Shown piece after piece: positions 46,239 to 57,110 of a DNA stretch of 64,000 nucleotides. The notes under the pieces are model-generated. The model was not told the DNA's origin. It saw only the letters and a program-made list of their open reading frames with translations, and did not search any database. Source of the DNA: Adineta vaga (taxonomy: Eukaryota; Rotifera). Location: the NCBI GenBank assembly GCA_021613535.1, contig CP075492.1, positions 14,942,001-15,006,000 of the forward strand. The letters run 5' to 3'. Position numbers and translations under genes: made by a program. Positions within the stretch are counted from its first letter, which is position 1. Each line of letters opens with the position of its first letter.

Positions 46239-47325
46239 TTATTCACTTTGAATTTCTGTTAAAGAACTTCTTCGATATCATAGGAATATAGAATAGATGT
46301 CTTTAAACTTCACTTGATTATTCATTTTTTTTCTTTACTCATGTTGAAACTAAGAAAATAGTAGTTGATCTACAAAAATATTGGACGTACTATAATTGTT
46401 TAACGGTCTGCTAACCACGGAGTAAAGAAGATTGTAATGTTATTATTACAATTATGCATTGAAACAACTCTTAAAATAGACAATAAATCGATTATATTTT
46501 TGTGCTGAAAAGTAACTGTTTCATACGTAGAATCCTCGACTGATTTCAGAACAAAACATGTGAGTCAATTCTCGTCAGTCTTATTATCCTCCTTGGCAGA
46601 ATTTTCTCTGCAATAACAATCTTTCTCTTTCTTTCCTTCTTCTTCTTCTTCTTCCGTTATATGTGCGTAGACATCCATGCTCGTGTTCTGTTGTTACTCC
46701 GAGCAGTTTTTCTGTTTATTCTCGTCGAAGTAGTATTTTTCTTCTTTTTCTTCTCTTGAATACATCAAGTCTCATTCCATTTTCTTTAACATTCAGCAGG
46801 TAGATATATATTATTTTCAATAGAGAGCTCACGTCGATGTTTGTCAGAAAACGATCAGAGTAAATTCTTTCAAATGTAATTCTCAAAGACGAAGATTGTG
46901 TCAGCATCAACTGAAATATACTGATTACTTTTTGAGAAGTTTTTTCATATAATATTCAATGATTATTCGATGAAAAGAAACCAAATGTTGTGTTTATTAT
47001 GTGAAAATGGCAGCTAAGCCATTCGATTTATATCTTTGCGTAAAAAACAACCGAAGAGCTCATTTGAAATTTGTAGCAGTAGTGTTCTGAAAAGAATCGT
47101 ATGGCAGCTGACTCTTGCAAAAATATAGATCGTATTCACAATCTCAAGGCGTGAAGAGTAGGAAAAAGAAATTTTGTGCATTCTCACGATAAAAAAAATT
47201 GCACTGTCATGCTTACATTCTTTCTTTCTGTTCTGATTCTCTATATAATACTGTTGGCTGCCAAGGCGTTTCTTAAAAAGTATTGTAAGTGACAAAGTAC
47301 AGAATTTTTTGCTTCAGATCAAATC
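46239..47325. other. Intergenic with pyrimidine tracts
   Basis: Two TTC-rich pyrimidine tracts (about 46618-46656 and 46730-46757) give triplet-like low complexity. No gene seen. Upstream region of the glutathionylspermidine gene. Confidence 0.4.
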
Positions 47326-49173
47326 ATGACACTTGTCAAGAATGAAGAAGCGAGATTCAATGAAATCCAAGGTATTGCTTCAACAAATGTGCCTGCCTAT
47401 TCAAATGGTGATGATGAATTCTTCTCAATGGAATATCATTATTTTCATGGAGTCTTCATGGGATACAAATGGCAATGTGTTGAATATGCACGTCGTTGGC
47501 TTTTGATGCGTAAAGGATGTATTTTACCTAATGGAAATACTGCTGCGAGTCTTTGGGATGACTTGAAGACAATCGAACGCGTTACGGACGGGCGTCATTT
47601 TCCATTGAAATGTCATTCAAATGGATCTTCGAAGGAACCACAAGTTGATTCGTTACTTATTTATCCTCAATGTGATGATTTACCATTTGGTCATATCGCA
47701 ATTATTTGTGAAGTTGGACCTGGTTACATTCGTATTGCCGAACAGAACCATAAATTCTATTATTGGTCAGGAAACTATGCTCGTCAACTTTCGGTGATAC
47801 AAAAAAATGGATTGTTTTATATTGAAGATGATTATTCAATCTATGGATGGATGACAATCGAAGATGATCATGAATTAGTACCATTAGATGAATCTAAAAT
47901 GAATGTTATTCTTCAACCTTACCAAAAACCACGACCAATGGGTACTATGAAACGCTGTTGTGTTCCGCCTGAAAGCGTTGACGTTATCGATGGTTGGTTA
48001 GATAAAAATAATCCAGCAGAAAACTATCTCATTGAACTCTATGGTGAAGATACTCGACGTACCACTGACGGAAGTTTACCATATTATAAAGTCGATTTTG
48101 ATTTAGTTTTAAATATTGGTACAACATCGAATGATTTACATCGAATGTTTATGATAGCTACTGAGCATGTTATTAAGAATGATGAACTTTTAGCACGTGC
48201 TGGAATACCTGACATTTTCTGGTCACGAATTCGTCAATCATGGAAAAACGATCAAGATATTCTAATGACTGGACGATTCGATCTTGCATTTGATGGAAAA
48301 CAATTGAAAGTATTTGAATATAATGCTGATAGTGCATCTGTACTTTTGGAATGTGCTGTTATTCAACAAAAATGGGCCAAAGCTGTCAAACTCGATTCAC
48401 AATTTATGTCCGGATTCCAGATGCATCGAGTTCTTGTACAAAATTGGAAGAATTTTAATATTCAAACACGTGTACATATTTTAATTGACGACGATCAAGA
48501 CGAAATACTTACTGCCCTTTACATGCAAACTGTTATGAATGAAGCCGGTATCGAAACCAAATTATGTACGTTAACGAATGATTTTTATTGGAAAGATTCG
48601 ACAATTGTAGACAACGACGGTTGTACAGTGACTTTCGTCTGGAAATTATGGATGTGGGAAACAGTATTTAGCGACTATATTAAGACACAAAAAGAAGGAA
48701 ATCATAGTCGGACAAATGGTGATCATCCTCATCTTTGTGATATTCTACTCAATGATCAGATTCGAGTTATTGAACCTTTGTGGAAAGTGATAGCGAGCAA
48801 CAAAATACTTTTACCAATACTTTGGTCGATGTTTCCTAATCATCCAAATCTCTTACGAAGCGAATGGACACTTATGGATGATATGAAACAGAAGGGTTAC
48901 GCAAAAAAACCAATCGTTGGTCGATGCGGTCACAATGTGACATTGCACAACACAGATGGTGACACTTTTATTAATGAAGTGACAAATAAATTCGCTGATC
49001 GAGATTGTATCTATCAAGAACTATTTCAACTTCCCAGTTATGATGGATATTATAATATTTTTGGTAGCTGGATTGTTCATGGTTTATTTACAGGTTTTTG
49101 TATTCGTGAAGATCAAAAACTTATTACAAATTTTGAAAGTCGAGTGACTCCTTGCTGCATCATTCATGACTAG
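47326..49173 (+). CDS. gss (gsp): Bifunctional glutathionylspermidine synthetase/amidase
   Basis: Intronless, 615 residues (E. coli enzyme 619). The N-terminal CHAP amidase has Cys51 in YKWQCVEYARRW, His123 in PFGHIAIICE and Glu139 in RIAEQN. The 72- and 16-residue spacings equal those of E. coli Cys59/His131/Glu147. The C-terminal ATP-grasp-type synthetase carries MTGRFDLAFDGKQLKVFEYN and EYNADSAS, SFVW-like TVTFVWKLWMWETVF, and the closing GSWIVHGLFTGFCIREDQ. The enzyme joins glutathione to spermidine and can hydrolyse the product, a redox and polyamine store otherwise known from enterobacteria and trypanosomatids. Lack of introns and near-bacterial length support horizontal origin. It converges on the phytochelatin-synthase-like gene 240 bases away. 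Confidence 0.95.
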   Translation: MTLVKNEEARFNEIQGIASTNVPAYSNGDDEFFSMEYHYFHGVFMGYKWQCVEYARRWLLMRKGCILPNGNTAASLWDDLKTIERVTDGRHFPLKCHSNGSSKEPQVDSLLIYPQCDDLPFGHIAIICEVGPGYIRIAEQNHKFYYWSGNYARQLSVIQKNGLFYIEDDYSIYGWMTIEDDHELVPLDESKMNVILQPYQKPRPMGTMKRCCVPPESVDVIDGWLDKNNPAENYLIELYGEDTRRTTDGSLPYYKVDFDLVLNIGTTSNDLHRMFMIATEHVIKNDELLARAGIPDIFWSRIRQSWKNDQDILMTGRFDLAFDGKQLKVFEYNADSASVLLECAVIQQKWAKAVKLDSQFMSGFQMHRVLVQNWKNFNIQTRVHILIDDDQDEILTALYMQTVMNEAGIETKLCTLTNDFYWKDSTIVDNDGCTVTFVWKLWMWETVFSDYIKTQKEGNHSRTNGDHPHLCDILLNDQIRVIEPLWKVIASNKILLPILWSMFPNHPNLLRSEWTLMDDMKQKGYAKKPIVGRCGHNVTLHNTDGDTFINEVTNKFADRDCIYQELFQLPSYDGYYNIFGSWIVHGLFTGFCIREDQKLITNFESRVTPCCIIHD

Positions 49174-49415
49174 GATTCATTTTATTTTATCACTTTCTCA
49201 GTTTATATGAAATGATGTGCTGGTATTTTCTTTTTTCTTTTTATGAATGTCATCTTGAGAAAATTTCTAATTAAAAAAAAAATATCATAAATCAGAGAAT
49301 CATAGAGAATTTGTAGTCTATAATAGAATCAAAAGACATTTCTTAAATTAATTTGACAGACTCCAGCACTCTAAAGTGTGAATAAAAATTACAGCAAGAA
49401 ATCATTGATGAAAGT

Positions 49416-50069
49416 TCATTTTTCTGATTCAAACTTTGGATCAACAACAATCAGATAACCTCTAGGCATGGCTGCTGTATCATCGCGTGTACACATCATT
49501 CTCATTAAATGCTGCAAATCTAACCAATGATAAGGTCGTATTGAATCACTCGTATCCAGAATGAGTATTCGATTTGTCACTTCATTATATGCAGCTACTA
49601 AACTAAAATGACCACATCGAAGAGGTAGATCTTTGGTAGGCCATTCAAACTGTCTCCAATAGTTGACAACCACAAAATGATGAGGATTTTTTATATCTTG
49701 CAAAAACTTTTCCTCAAATCTTTCTTCATCTGAATATCGAATAACGGGAGGTAGTCCAAATGTTGTAAGAATATGAGATAAAGCGGCTAGTGAAATGCCA
49801 TCCGACATGTGTGCATGTGCAATTGTGGAATATAGATCGGACTGAGTCCATTTGGAATAAGGCAGAAGAGAATTGAGCAAAATCGCAACACATGCAATAC
49901 CACAAAAATCCTCTCGTTGTTGAAGTTCAAAATGAGGATGAAGACGATCGAAAGCATGATGTAGTGACGTTGTAAAAACATCTTGACCATCGGGAGATGT
50001 TACACAAGTAATTAATGATAGATACCAAAGATCGAGAGGACCATCACTTTGATCTTGAGATTTGAGCAT
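49416..50069 (-). CDS. Phytochelatin-synthase-like Cys peptidase/transpeptidase
   Basis: Intronless, 217 residues from the Met at 50069 (MLKSQDQSDG). The frame is open 20 codons further to 50129, but that extension is less protein-like. Papain-like triad: Cys56 in REDFCGIACVAILLNSLL, His154 in RCGHFSLVAAYNE, Asp172 in ILILDTSDS. The 18-residue His-Asp spacing and Cys56 are the same as in plant PCS1 (Cys56/His162/Asp180). GISLAALSHIL matches the family's helix. The Cys-rich metal-sensing C-terminal half of plant enzymes is absent, as in the short cyanobacterial enzymes. Those mainly cleave glycine from glutathione and make little phytochelatin. Expected role: glutathione processing and possibly metal tolerance. 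Tail to tail with the glutathionylspermidine enzyme. Confidence 0.88.
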   Translation of the reverse strand: MLKSQDQSDGPLDLWYLSLITCVTSPDGQDVFTTSLHHAFDRLHPHFELQQREDFCGIACVAILLNSLLPYSKWTQSDLYSTIAHAHMSDGISLAALSHILTTFGLPPVIRYSDEERFEEKFLQDIKNPHHFVVVNYWRQFEWPTKDLPLRCGHFSLVAAYNEVTNRILILDTSDSIRPYHWLDLQHLMRMMCTRDDTAAMPRGYLIVVDPKFESEK

Positions 50070-50129
50070 GATCTTGAATTTCTTTTTATAAACTAGAAAG
50101 AAAATTCTAATTCGACAAAATTGAGACAT

Positions 50130-50998
50130 TTATTACGATGAAAATTTCGGAAACTATAAGCTTATTCGTAACGTAAGTTTTTCGTACTACATTTCATCGT
50201 TATAGATAAATCACTTATACTATCTTGATCGCTTACATCGACAACTTTTGAATTAAAACAAAAACGTAAGTAAGGTGCATTACATGAGTTGCATTGTGTC
50301 ACTACCATAAGATGGTTTCTTTCCTATTTTATCTACGCATACAAAGTAGAAACAAATAGCGATGCAGTGACAGTCAAATTCGTTCAAAAATTCCGATCAT
50401 TCGACTTTCTCAATCATATCTAGATTGAAAATAGTGCATACCTACCTGTTGAGGATCAAAAGAAATGGAATGAGAATTGATGTGTTCGACAGAACAGAAG
50501 AAAAAAACCTGCTTGGAAAAGAACAAACAGAAAACTACTTCGAGAAAATGATGTAAAAAGGGAAAGAAAACTACTCGAAGAAGGAAAAGAGAAAAATATT
50601 ATTTCAAAGAGAATAAACAAAACTCGTTTCAGTCAAAAACAGAATAAAACTATAGATGTATACACTTCTTCCCAGCAACATATGAAGAACGAAAGAAAAA
50701 GAAAAACTGTTCTTCTAGAAAATGCTCTCTGTCAAATATAATAGAGAAAAAGAGAGGAGAATAATGTAGGTGCTTACAATTGGCTAAGAAAGTGTGTCAA
50801 AGGATATTAAATGAATACAATATTCATAATGTCGGTAGAAATATTCTAAAAGCATTGGGAAAGTAAAAAGAAAATAACCGGCTTGAATAGAACGATATTA
50901 TATACTATATCAGTAATAATTTTAATAAATTCACAAATGACATAAGAAAAAGAGTAATTAAAATTTGTTGTAATTGTACTTGTATGTTATATTTTGTT
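50130..50998. other. Intergenic, strongly purine-skewed
   Basis: From about 50455 to 50770 the plus strand is dominated by A and G (many GAAAAG, AGAAGA words) with few pyrimidines. No gene seen on either strand. Confidence 0.45.
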
Positions 50999-51613
50999 TT
51001 ATTTTTCCATATAACTTGACACAGGTTCTTTTGTCAATACTGTACCATTGACAATCAGTCTTGGTCCAGATTTAACTTCATAATCCAATCTACCATGTAG
51101 AGAACAACAAACACAACAGCAAAATTCGAAGCTATCATCGTCAAAACGAGCTGCACAATTCTTGTATCTGGTTCGACATCCACCCCACTAAATTAATATT
51201 ATACATTAATCAAACGAAGAGTTCTGTGATTAGATAGTTCTCTTTCGATTCATGTAATATCGAGTGCTATAGGTCTTATACTCGCATGTCACGTCTGCTA
51301 ACAGTGACATCTGAACGACAATCTAGCGTTGTGTGATTCATTACTTTATTTTCTGGTTTAAATTTCTTTTTTTTTCTTCTTCATTCTTTATTTTCAATTG
51401 TGTGAGTGTCAAAAATACAATCACTATTTAGTTATTTTTTTACCAATCAAATTAAGTAGTTGTTAACAAGATGGTTGAAAACAAAACAATACATACTTGT
51501 TTGAGATAATAAATGAGTCCATTCGGATAAATAGTCAAACTTTCATTGGATTTGTTAGTCCATACTCCAACAAATTTTTCAGAAGGTTCTGTACCAGAAC
51601 AAACGGTGCCCAT
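50999..51613 (-). CDS. Small two-exon Cys-rich protein, unknown
   Basis: Exon 51613-51497 (MGTVCSGTEPSEKFVGVWTN ... LIYYLKQ) splices through GTATGT...TTTAG to exon 51187-50999, giving about 101 residues ending SSYMEK. The start MGTVCS has the Gly2 and Ser6 of an N-myristoylation signal, with a neighbouring Cys5 that could be palmitoylated (inference). FVGVWTNKSNESLTIYPNG is a short beta-sheet module as in lipocalin-like starts. The second exon has a dense Cys cluster, FEFCCCVCCS. The frame is open through both exons and the phases agree. An upstream exon is possible because the frame is open before the Met. Confidence 0.6.
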
Positions 51614-52774
51614 TGAAATAGTGTGCTTGTTAGTTTCTATCACAAAAATAATGAAGAAGAATGAAATGACGTATAGTCAATATTTTTTTATATATTTTAA
51701 TCACGATGACGTCGGAGTGTTACTATGACAGAATGAAGAACAATTTATCTCGTCAGTGCGTTTTTGCTTATAGAGAACACTGTAACTGTGTTATTAGAAT
51801 GTGTCATACAGTTATAGCTTTAATGAGATCAATCACACAGATATTTCATTGATTGATTTTCTTGAACAGTTGCTTTTTTTAAAAAAGAGTGAGGATGAGT
51901 GTGATCTACGTCTATAATTCATATTCGCATCTATATCCACAACCATACGAAAAAGAGAGAAAAAGCAACTCGAAATCTATGAATTAAAGTTCAACATAAT
52001 TGTATATTCGTGAAAAATTAGTATTTAATTTATTCTATATTACTTAGGGAAATCCAAAAGTAAGTATCATCAAGATTTTCTTATTTGTTGATATAGGAAG
52101 TAAAGAAAAAAAGCTTACTATTCTTCTAAAATATTTAATGATATATCTTGATGTTTAACACAAATGTTGAGAAAAATCGTACGAATAACCAGGTTGAAAG
52201 ACGTTCCATGTATGTCAATATTTTATAGAAACAATATAAGCGGTACAGTAATGCTATGTACAGCATTCATAGTTTTATACGAACATATGTCGTCGTATCA
52301 CGGATATAAATTATCGATTTTGATGAGAATAATTCTATTGTATTATCGATGACAGTCGAAACTATCAAAAGGAAAATAGTAAAGTTAAATGTGATTAGCA
52401 CTTTCAAATAGGAAGGAAAAGTCTTTTTTTTTTCATTTCTTTTCTTTATCTGCATTGTCATTCTGCCTTTTAACCATCATATGTGTTGACGAAGAAAAGG
52501 AGAAGAGAAAAAAGAAATATGGTTTACATGTAAATAAAATAGTGTAACAAAAAAACAGTATGGTTATCGAAACGTTAGTAAAACAAAGAATTTCAGTGTC
52601 ATGGCACACTTTCCTCTAATCATAACGACAGGAAATACTAAGAAAAATATTATAGAAAAAGTAATGTTGAGTTAGCAACGGCATAGGAAAAGAAGAAGAA
52701 CTTACTTCACAAATGTATTTCATCACGATAAAACATTTAGTTGGTAAAGCGTACAGCATATTCTGCTGGCTGCA
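51614..52774. other. Intergenic, no supported gene
   Basis: A GAGTGAGGATGAGTGTG ... CATCTATATCCACAACC pair at about 51889-51945 resembles a worn GT-rich hairpin. A 62-codon frame at 52164-52352 is weak. Confidence 0.4.
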
Positions 52775-53987
52775 ATGATTTCCAACACTGCAGTGAGAAG
52801 AATTTTCAATACCCGTGATGAGCATATAACCGATAGAACTTCGTCTTTTTATGAACTTGAACCGTTTGATTCTTTTGTACAAGCATTACGATGGAAACAG
52901 ATCAAAGTGCGCGTACCTTTATGTATGAAAAAGACGCTAAGCAATCGATTTATGTTACCGAATATGATCTATGTAGGCTATGCAGCTACTCTTCTATTCA
53001 TTGATTTTAATGAAAATCTCAATGCATTATTTAACAACAACTCTACGTCGAATATCACTACAACACGAAAATTAATTCTTGAACAACCAGTACAAAACAA
53101 TCCATATCTAAATAGACTTTATATAGGTTATTGTTGTCTTGAAGATGAAATAGATTTGAAATGAGAATATCTTTTATTCTAGTTTTGGCTATTGTTAATA
53201 TACTTATGGGTTTTCTCTTTTGTTGGGCTTGGCGTGATCGATCCATATTTGATATTGTAATGATACCGGAATATTTGAATCTGATTCAAGCAGGACTTTA
53301 TTTGTGGTCCGCCTGTTGGTATTCAAAGCAAGATACACTAGGTGGTTATTATACAATGTTTGTACATAAAATTGAACTTGCTGCATCTATTATTGGATTG
53401 TTTGCTGCAATAGGATGGTAAGTAGAAAACTTGTTTTCCGAAAGAATAAGTATCTTAGCTATGTTTTTCTATGCTAAATATTGATTATTGATAATGCCAC
53501 ATTTTATTCTAGGATTGTAGCATGGTTCATGACTTATACACGTATATTCGGACGAGGTTATACATTGGATGATCCAGATACGATTTCCAGTCTGGCGATG
53601 GTTGCTAATGCAATTATCTATCTTATTTATAACATACAATTGATGATTTCGCCAGAATACTATGAAACTAATATATTATACAAATATGGAGATATTTGTG
53701 ATTTTGTTGAAGCATGTTTTTGTGTATTTGCTTGTTTACGAGATGATGATTGGTTTTGGTTTCTTCCAATAGCTGGTCAATATGGTATTGCATTAGGACG
53801 AGTACAAGTAGAGGCAAAAACTTTCCCACTATTTGGTAAAACTCCAATACTTCTAACAAATATGTGTCGAAAGCAAAGCAAAACAAAACGAAATCAGAGA
53901 TTCGAAATAATAAAAAGCCGCAATGATGTTCTCACTGTGCCAATATTCGCATCGTCTGACAAATGCTTTAATACAACATCAGTCTAA
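52775..53987 (+). CDS. Multispan membrane protein, unknown
   Basis: Exons 52775-53126, 53183-53417 and 53513-53987 join in frame (introns 56 and 95 bases). The first intron removes an apparent stop after IDLK. About 353 residues with roughly five or six hydrophobic segments: MIYVGYAATLLFIDF, LAIVNILMGFLFCWAW, LIQAGLYLWSACW, ASIIGLFAAIGWIVAWFM, IIYLIYNIQLMI and CDFVEACFCVFACL. Soluble N-terminus RTSSFYELEPFDSFVQALRW. Glycosylation sites between TM1 and TM2 (NNNSTSNITT) put that loop outside. I recognise no named family. Expression seems likely because all splice phases agree. Confidence 0.7.
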
Positions 53988-54141
53988 TCGCTATGTTTCT
54001 TTTTATTAAATAATAATTTGAATAAATTTATCACAAAATACTTATCTTTCATTCTTTATGTATTGTTTATTAGATAGAGAGTTTGAATAAGAATGATTTC
54101 TATATGTCAATTACCCTCGTCACTTATCCTCAACTTCAATG

Positions 54142-56121
54142 TTACAGTGGAGCTTTGATCGATGAAGTTATGTCCAATTCGACGAATTCGCACCAAACAT
54201 CTTCGCGCCCATTGTATTGTGGAAACTTGATAGTGAAAACCAAGTTTGTTATAACTCTATTCAGAGGAATTTGTACAGAATAGAAATTGTCGTTTGAAAA
54301 TGGTACATTTCGTCGAATTTCATGTCTGCTATCATGCTTTCTAAATGGATAGTCGAACTGGCGTAATAATATAGTAACATCCTTTCCACATCGAGCGCGG
54401 ATGCGTGCGAGAGCTCGACTCGCTTTTATTAGCTCATTATAGTAGAATCCAGGTTCTATTTCTTGGCTCATATTAGCGTATAGAAAAAAAGATTCGACTA
54501 CGTCACTGTATCGTTTAGCTGGAACGAAACGACATATACTAGTATTTCTGAATTGACTAATAATAATTGCATCAGGGGAGGAGACTTTTGTCCATCCATA
54601 AGTAATGGACCTGTTACAATCCGCATGACCATTGATTAGAAATGATCTAGTAATACGGTTGTAAATCGTTCCATTTGGCATAATAGTATTCTGAAATACT
54701 AGAGGCTTTTCCCATATACATCCATGTACCGCACAATGGACATTGTAAAAGTTTGCATATGTTAAATTCGTATACGTTAGAAAAATATAATACAGCCGTG
54801 CATTCATAAATGAAGCATTGATGAGTGTACTTCCTGTAAATTCCATTCTTGAAAGCGACGAAAATGAGAAATCCACATTCGTCATATTACAATAATGAAA
54901 ATTAACATATTCAAGTTTAACATTTTTGAACGATGTATTAACGAGATTAACATCAGTAAATTGAGTGTGGACTCCGAATTGATTGGAAAATCGAACACGA
55001 GTAAAATTAATTCCAGCAAGATTAGTTCTTCTAAATTTCATTGTATGTTCAATTGGCATTTCATCTACGAGTGCTCCTACTAAATTAGTTTCAATAAATG
55101 AAGAACTTGTCAAATTTGAATAAGAAAAATCAACATTGACAAGGTAAGCAGCATCAAAATTTGCATTCATTACTTTAGCTGCACGAAAACTAGCTTCGTA
55201 TAAATATGTATGATGAAAACTTGCTCCAGCACAATTAACTCCAACAAAAGTCGATTGATTTAAATTTGAATAGGCAAAATTAATATTTTGACAAGTAGCT
55301 CTATCGAAACGACCTTCATTGATTTGTGCACATGACAAATCTGCATGGCTCAAATCTTGACCAATGAATGAAGCATTATTCAGATATGTACCAGCTAAGG
55401 AAATGTTGAGTAACATTGGATGACCTTGAAGATCTATGTTATTCAAATCAGCACCAATTAAACTGATTGGGTCTCGATTGGCATATAGCTGACCAGAGAC
55501 ATACAAAAATGCGATGAGTTGTCGTTTTCGTGCAACATCAATTTGACGAATAACATGCAGAGTTTTAGATTGAATAAGAACGGCCATTTTCGGATCACTT
55601 GATAAGGAAGAACCATTTGATTCACGTAACAAAAAAGAACCCATTTCAGTAAGATAATTAGCAAATAATGTATCCTGTCGATTTTCTGATTGAATTTGTA
55701 ATTCATGTAAACGTTGTTCATGATTTAATGCTCTCGTCTTTGCTGCTAATTCACGTTCAAGTTCACGTTGCTCAATAGAAATATTCCATTCTTGCATACG
55801 CTGAAGACGTGCTGATTCTTGATCTTCTAGACGTTGTTCTCTTGATATAGACAAATCTTGTTGACGTTGTGAACGAGCCTCATCTCGTTGAGAAAATGTT
55901 ATAATAACAGTAAATATTGCAAGAAGAAATGGAACAAAAAGAGATCCAATTATTTTAAGAATCACATTTAGAGATATTTTACATCGAGACCAGTATGATG
56001 TAAAAGAACGAGAAGAAGAAGTATCATTCATTATTGAAAGAAAGTAATATAAATCTTGATAGTCATGTCGATTTATATCAGCAACTTGTTCGTATAAAAA
56101 CAGAGACAGATGTTTTATCAT
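54142..56121 (-). CDS. Membrane-anchored coiled-coil pentapeptide-repeat protein
   Basis: Intronless, 659 residues (or 629 if the Met at 56031, MNDTSSSRSF, is used). One membrane segment at about 52-76 (LNVILKIIGSLFVPFLLAIF) is followed by a highly charged coiled coil at about 78-150 (SREQRLEDQESARLQRMQEW). From about 221 to 450 run pentapeptide repeats of the A(D/N)LXX type (LIGADLNNIDLQG, ASFIGQDLSHADLSCAQINE, NANFDAAYLVNVDFSYSNLT), forming a right-handed quadrilateral helix. The C-terminal 190 residues are a separate domain, beta-rich by eye, with a few Cys and N-glycosylation sites. The repeats are bacterial in flavour and abundant in bdelloids. Function unknown, presumably a scaffold on a membrane. 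Confidence 0.88.
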   Translation of the reverse strand: MIKHLSLFLYEQVADINRHDYQDLYYFLSIMNDTSSSRSFTSYWSRCKISLNVILKIIGSLFVPFLLAIFTVIITFSQRDEARSQRQQDLSISREQRLEDQESARLQRMQEWNISIEQRELERELAAKTRALNHEQRLHELQIQSENRQDTLFANYLTEMGSFLLRESNGSSLSSDPKMAVLIQSKTLHVIRQIDVARKRQLIAFLYVSGQLYANRDPISLIGADLNNIDLQGHPMLLNISLAGTYLNNASFIGQDLSHADLSCAQINEGRFDRATCQNINFAYSNLNQSTFVGVNCAGASFHHTYLYEASFRAAKVMNANFDAAYLVNVDFSYSNLTSSSFIETNLVGALVDEMPIEHTMKFRRTNLAGINFTRVRFSNQFGVHTQFTDVNLVNTSFKNVKLEYVNFHYCNMTNVDFSFSSLSRMEFTGSTLINASFMNARLYYIFLTYTNLTYANFYNVHCAVHGCIWEKPLVFQNTIMPNGTIYNRITRSFLINGHADCNRSITYGWTKVSSPDAIIISQFRNTSICRFVPAKRYSDVVESFFLYANMSQEIEPGFYYNELIKASRALARIRARCGKDVTILLRQFDYPFRKHDSRHEIRRNVPFSNDNFYSVQIPLNRVITNLVFTIKFPQYNGREDVWCEFVELDITSSIKAPL

Positions 56122-56626
56122 TCAAAACTGGTATTTATTACGGCGCGTACTTGTTAGTAAAAGTATGCACAATTCAAGCTGTCAATTTTCAGATATTAAT
56201 TTGAGATTGGGAATCTGATGTGAAGTCGGTTTATTGGATAATTATATTTAATAGGGAATACTAGATTTTTATTGATTCACTCAGTGAAACTCAATTTTAT
56301 GCATTTTAACCCATTGATATTGATTACTTATGAGATAAATAAAAAAGTTATCACACATTGTATAGATAATTGTAATCTATGTTTCAGATACGAAAGTCTC
56401 TAGTTTGATCAAATAGATAGTGATACTTCAGTTAGTTTTTGCGATATAAATACAATTTATTTATTACTTCATATCGTCACATTTAAAATAAGATTCCTCA
56501 ATTATACAAATAAAAGATATTTTCTGTAATCCGTAAGATGTGCCATTAGTCAGTTTCTTATCGTTCTCCATAGCCTAAATGGGAGATAGATAGGATAAAT
56601 CTCATGTTTTTTTTCATTTAGAAAAC
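56122..56626. other. Intergenic, no gene seen
   Basis: AT-rich spacer upstream of a leftward gene and a rightward dead receptor copy. Confidence 0.4.
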
Positions 56627-57110
56627 ATGCTAACGATCATTGATGCAATTGGTCTGACTTTCAATATTCTTTTATCATTTCTGTTGACTATACTCATATG
56701 ACTTGCTATCTTACCATCAAAATATTTCGTATGAATGGAATTAACAAACGCCAACATGTATGCTAGTTTTATTTAATTTTGACATATTAAGATATAATCC
56801 CTTCATCCATCATTGTTCGTGCTTCTTTTTGATTTTTTAACAGTAGAGAATCTTTATCAGCAACGTGGAATAGCTCACTGTTGATCAGTGGAACAAACAG
56901 TCTTATGGGTATATTTTCAGCACATTCATTACCTTGAATCTAAAGTATCCTTCTTTTGACAACTTAATCCATTTTTCTGTTAGCTTTCTCACCATCGATC
57001 GAAACTATAATAAACTTCACAAATAGATTCAAGTTCATTGTAGATGCTGCACATATGCTGTTTAACATAATTATAACAATTTAAATTTATGTAATTTCAT
57101 TCAATATGAA
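56627..57110 (+). pseudogene. Dead duplicate of the adjacent 7TM receptor
   Basis: The start MLTIIDAIGLTFNILLSFLL aligns by layout with the start of the live gene at 57304 (MADKTGIILNLFTLGFGILT). It is followed by LAILPSKYFV and MELTNANMY, matching the IPISYHFWHKRMKLAER region. Two TGA stops fall where Trp is expected or tolerated (TGG to TGA). Beyond about 56770 the match is weak and broken. It is a tandem copy now decayed. Confidence 0.55.

Noticed and set aside
46618-46757. Pyrimidine tracts as a promoter or splice feature
   Set aside because: Low-complexity TTC runs with no adjacent exon. Recorded only as composition.
47326-49173. Bacterial contamination as the source of the glutathionylspermidine gene
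   Set aside because: It is flanked within the same stretch by intron-bearing animal genes, and its base composition matches its neighbours.
49416-50129. GUCD1-type guanylyl-cyclase-like protein
   Set aside because: FCGIACVAILLNS, GHFSLVAAYN and LILDTS with 18-residue His-Asp spacing fit phytochelatin synthase better.
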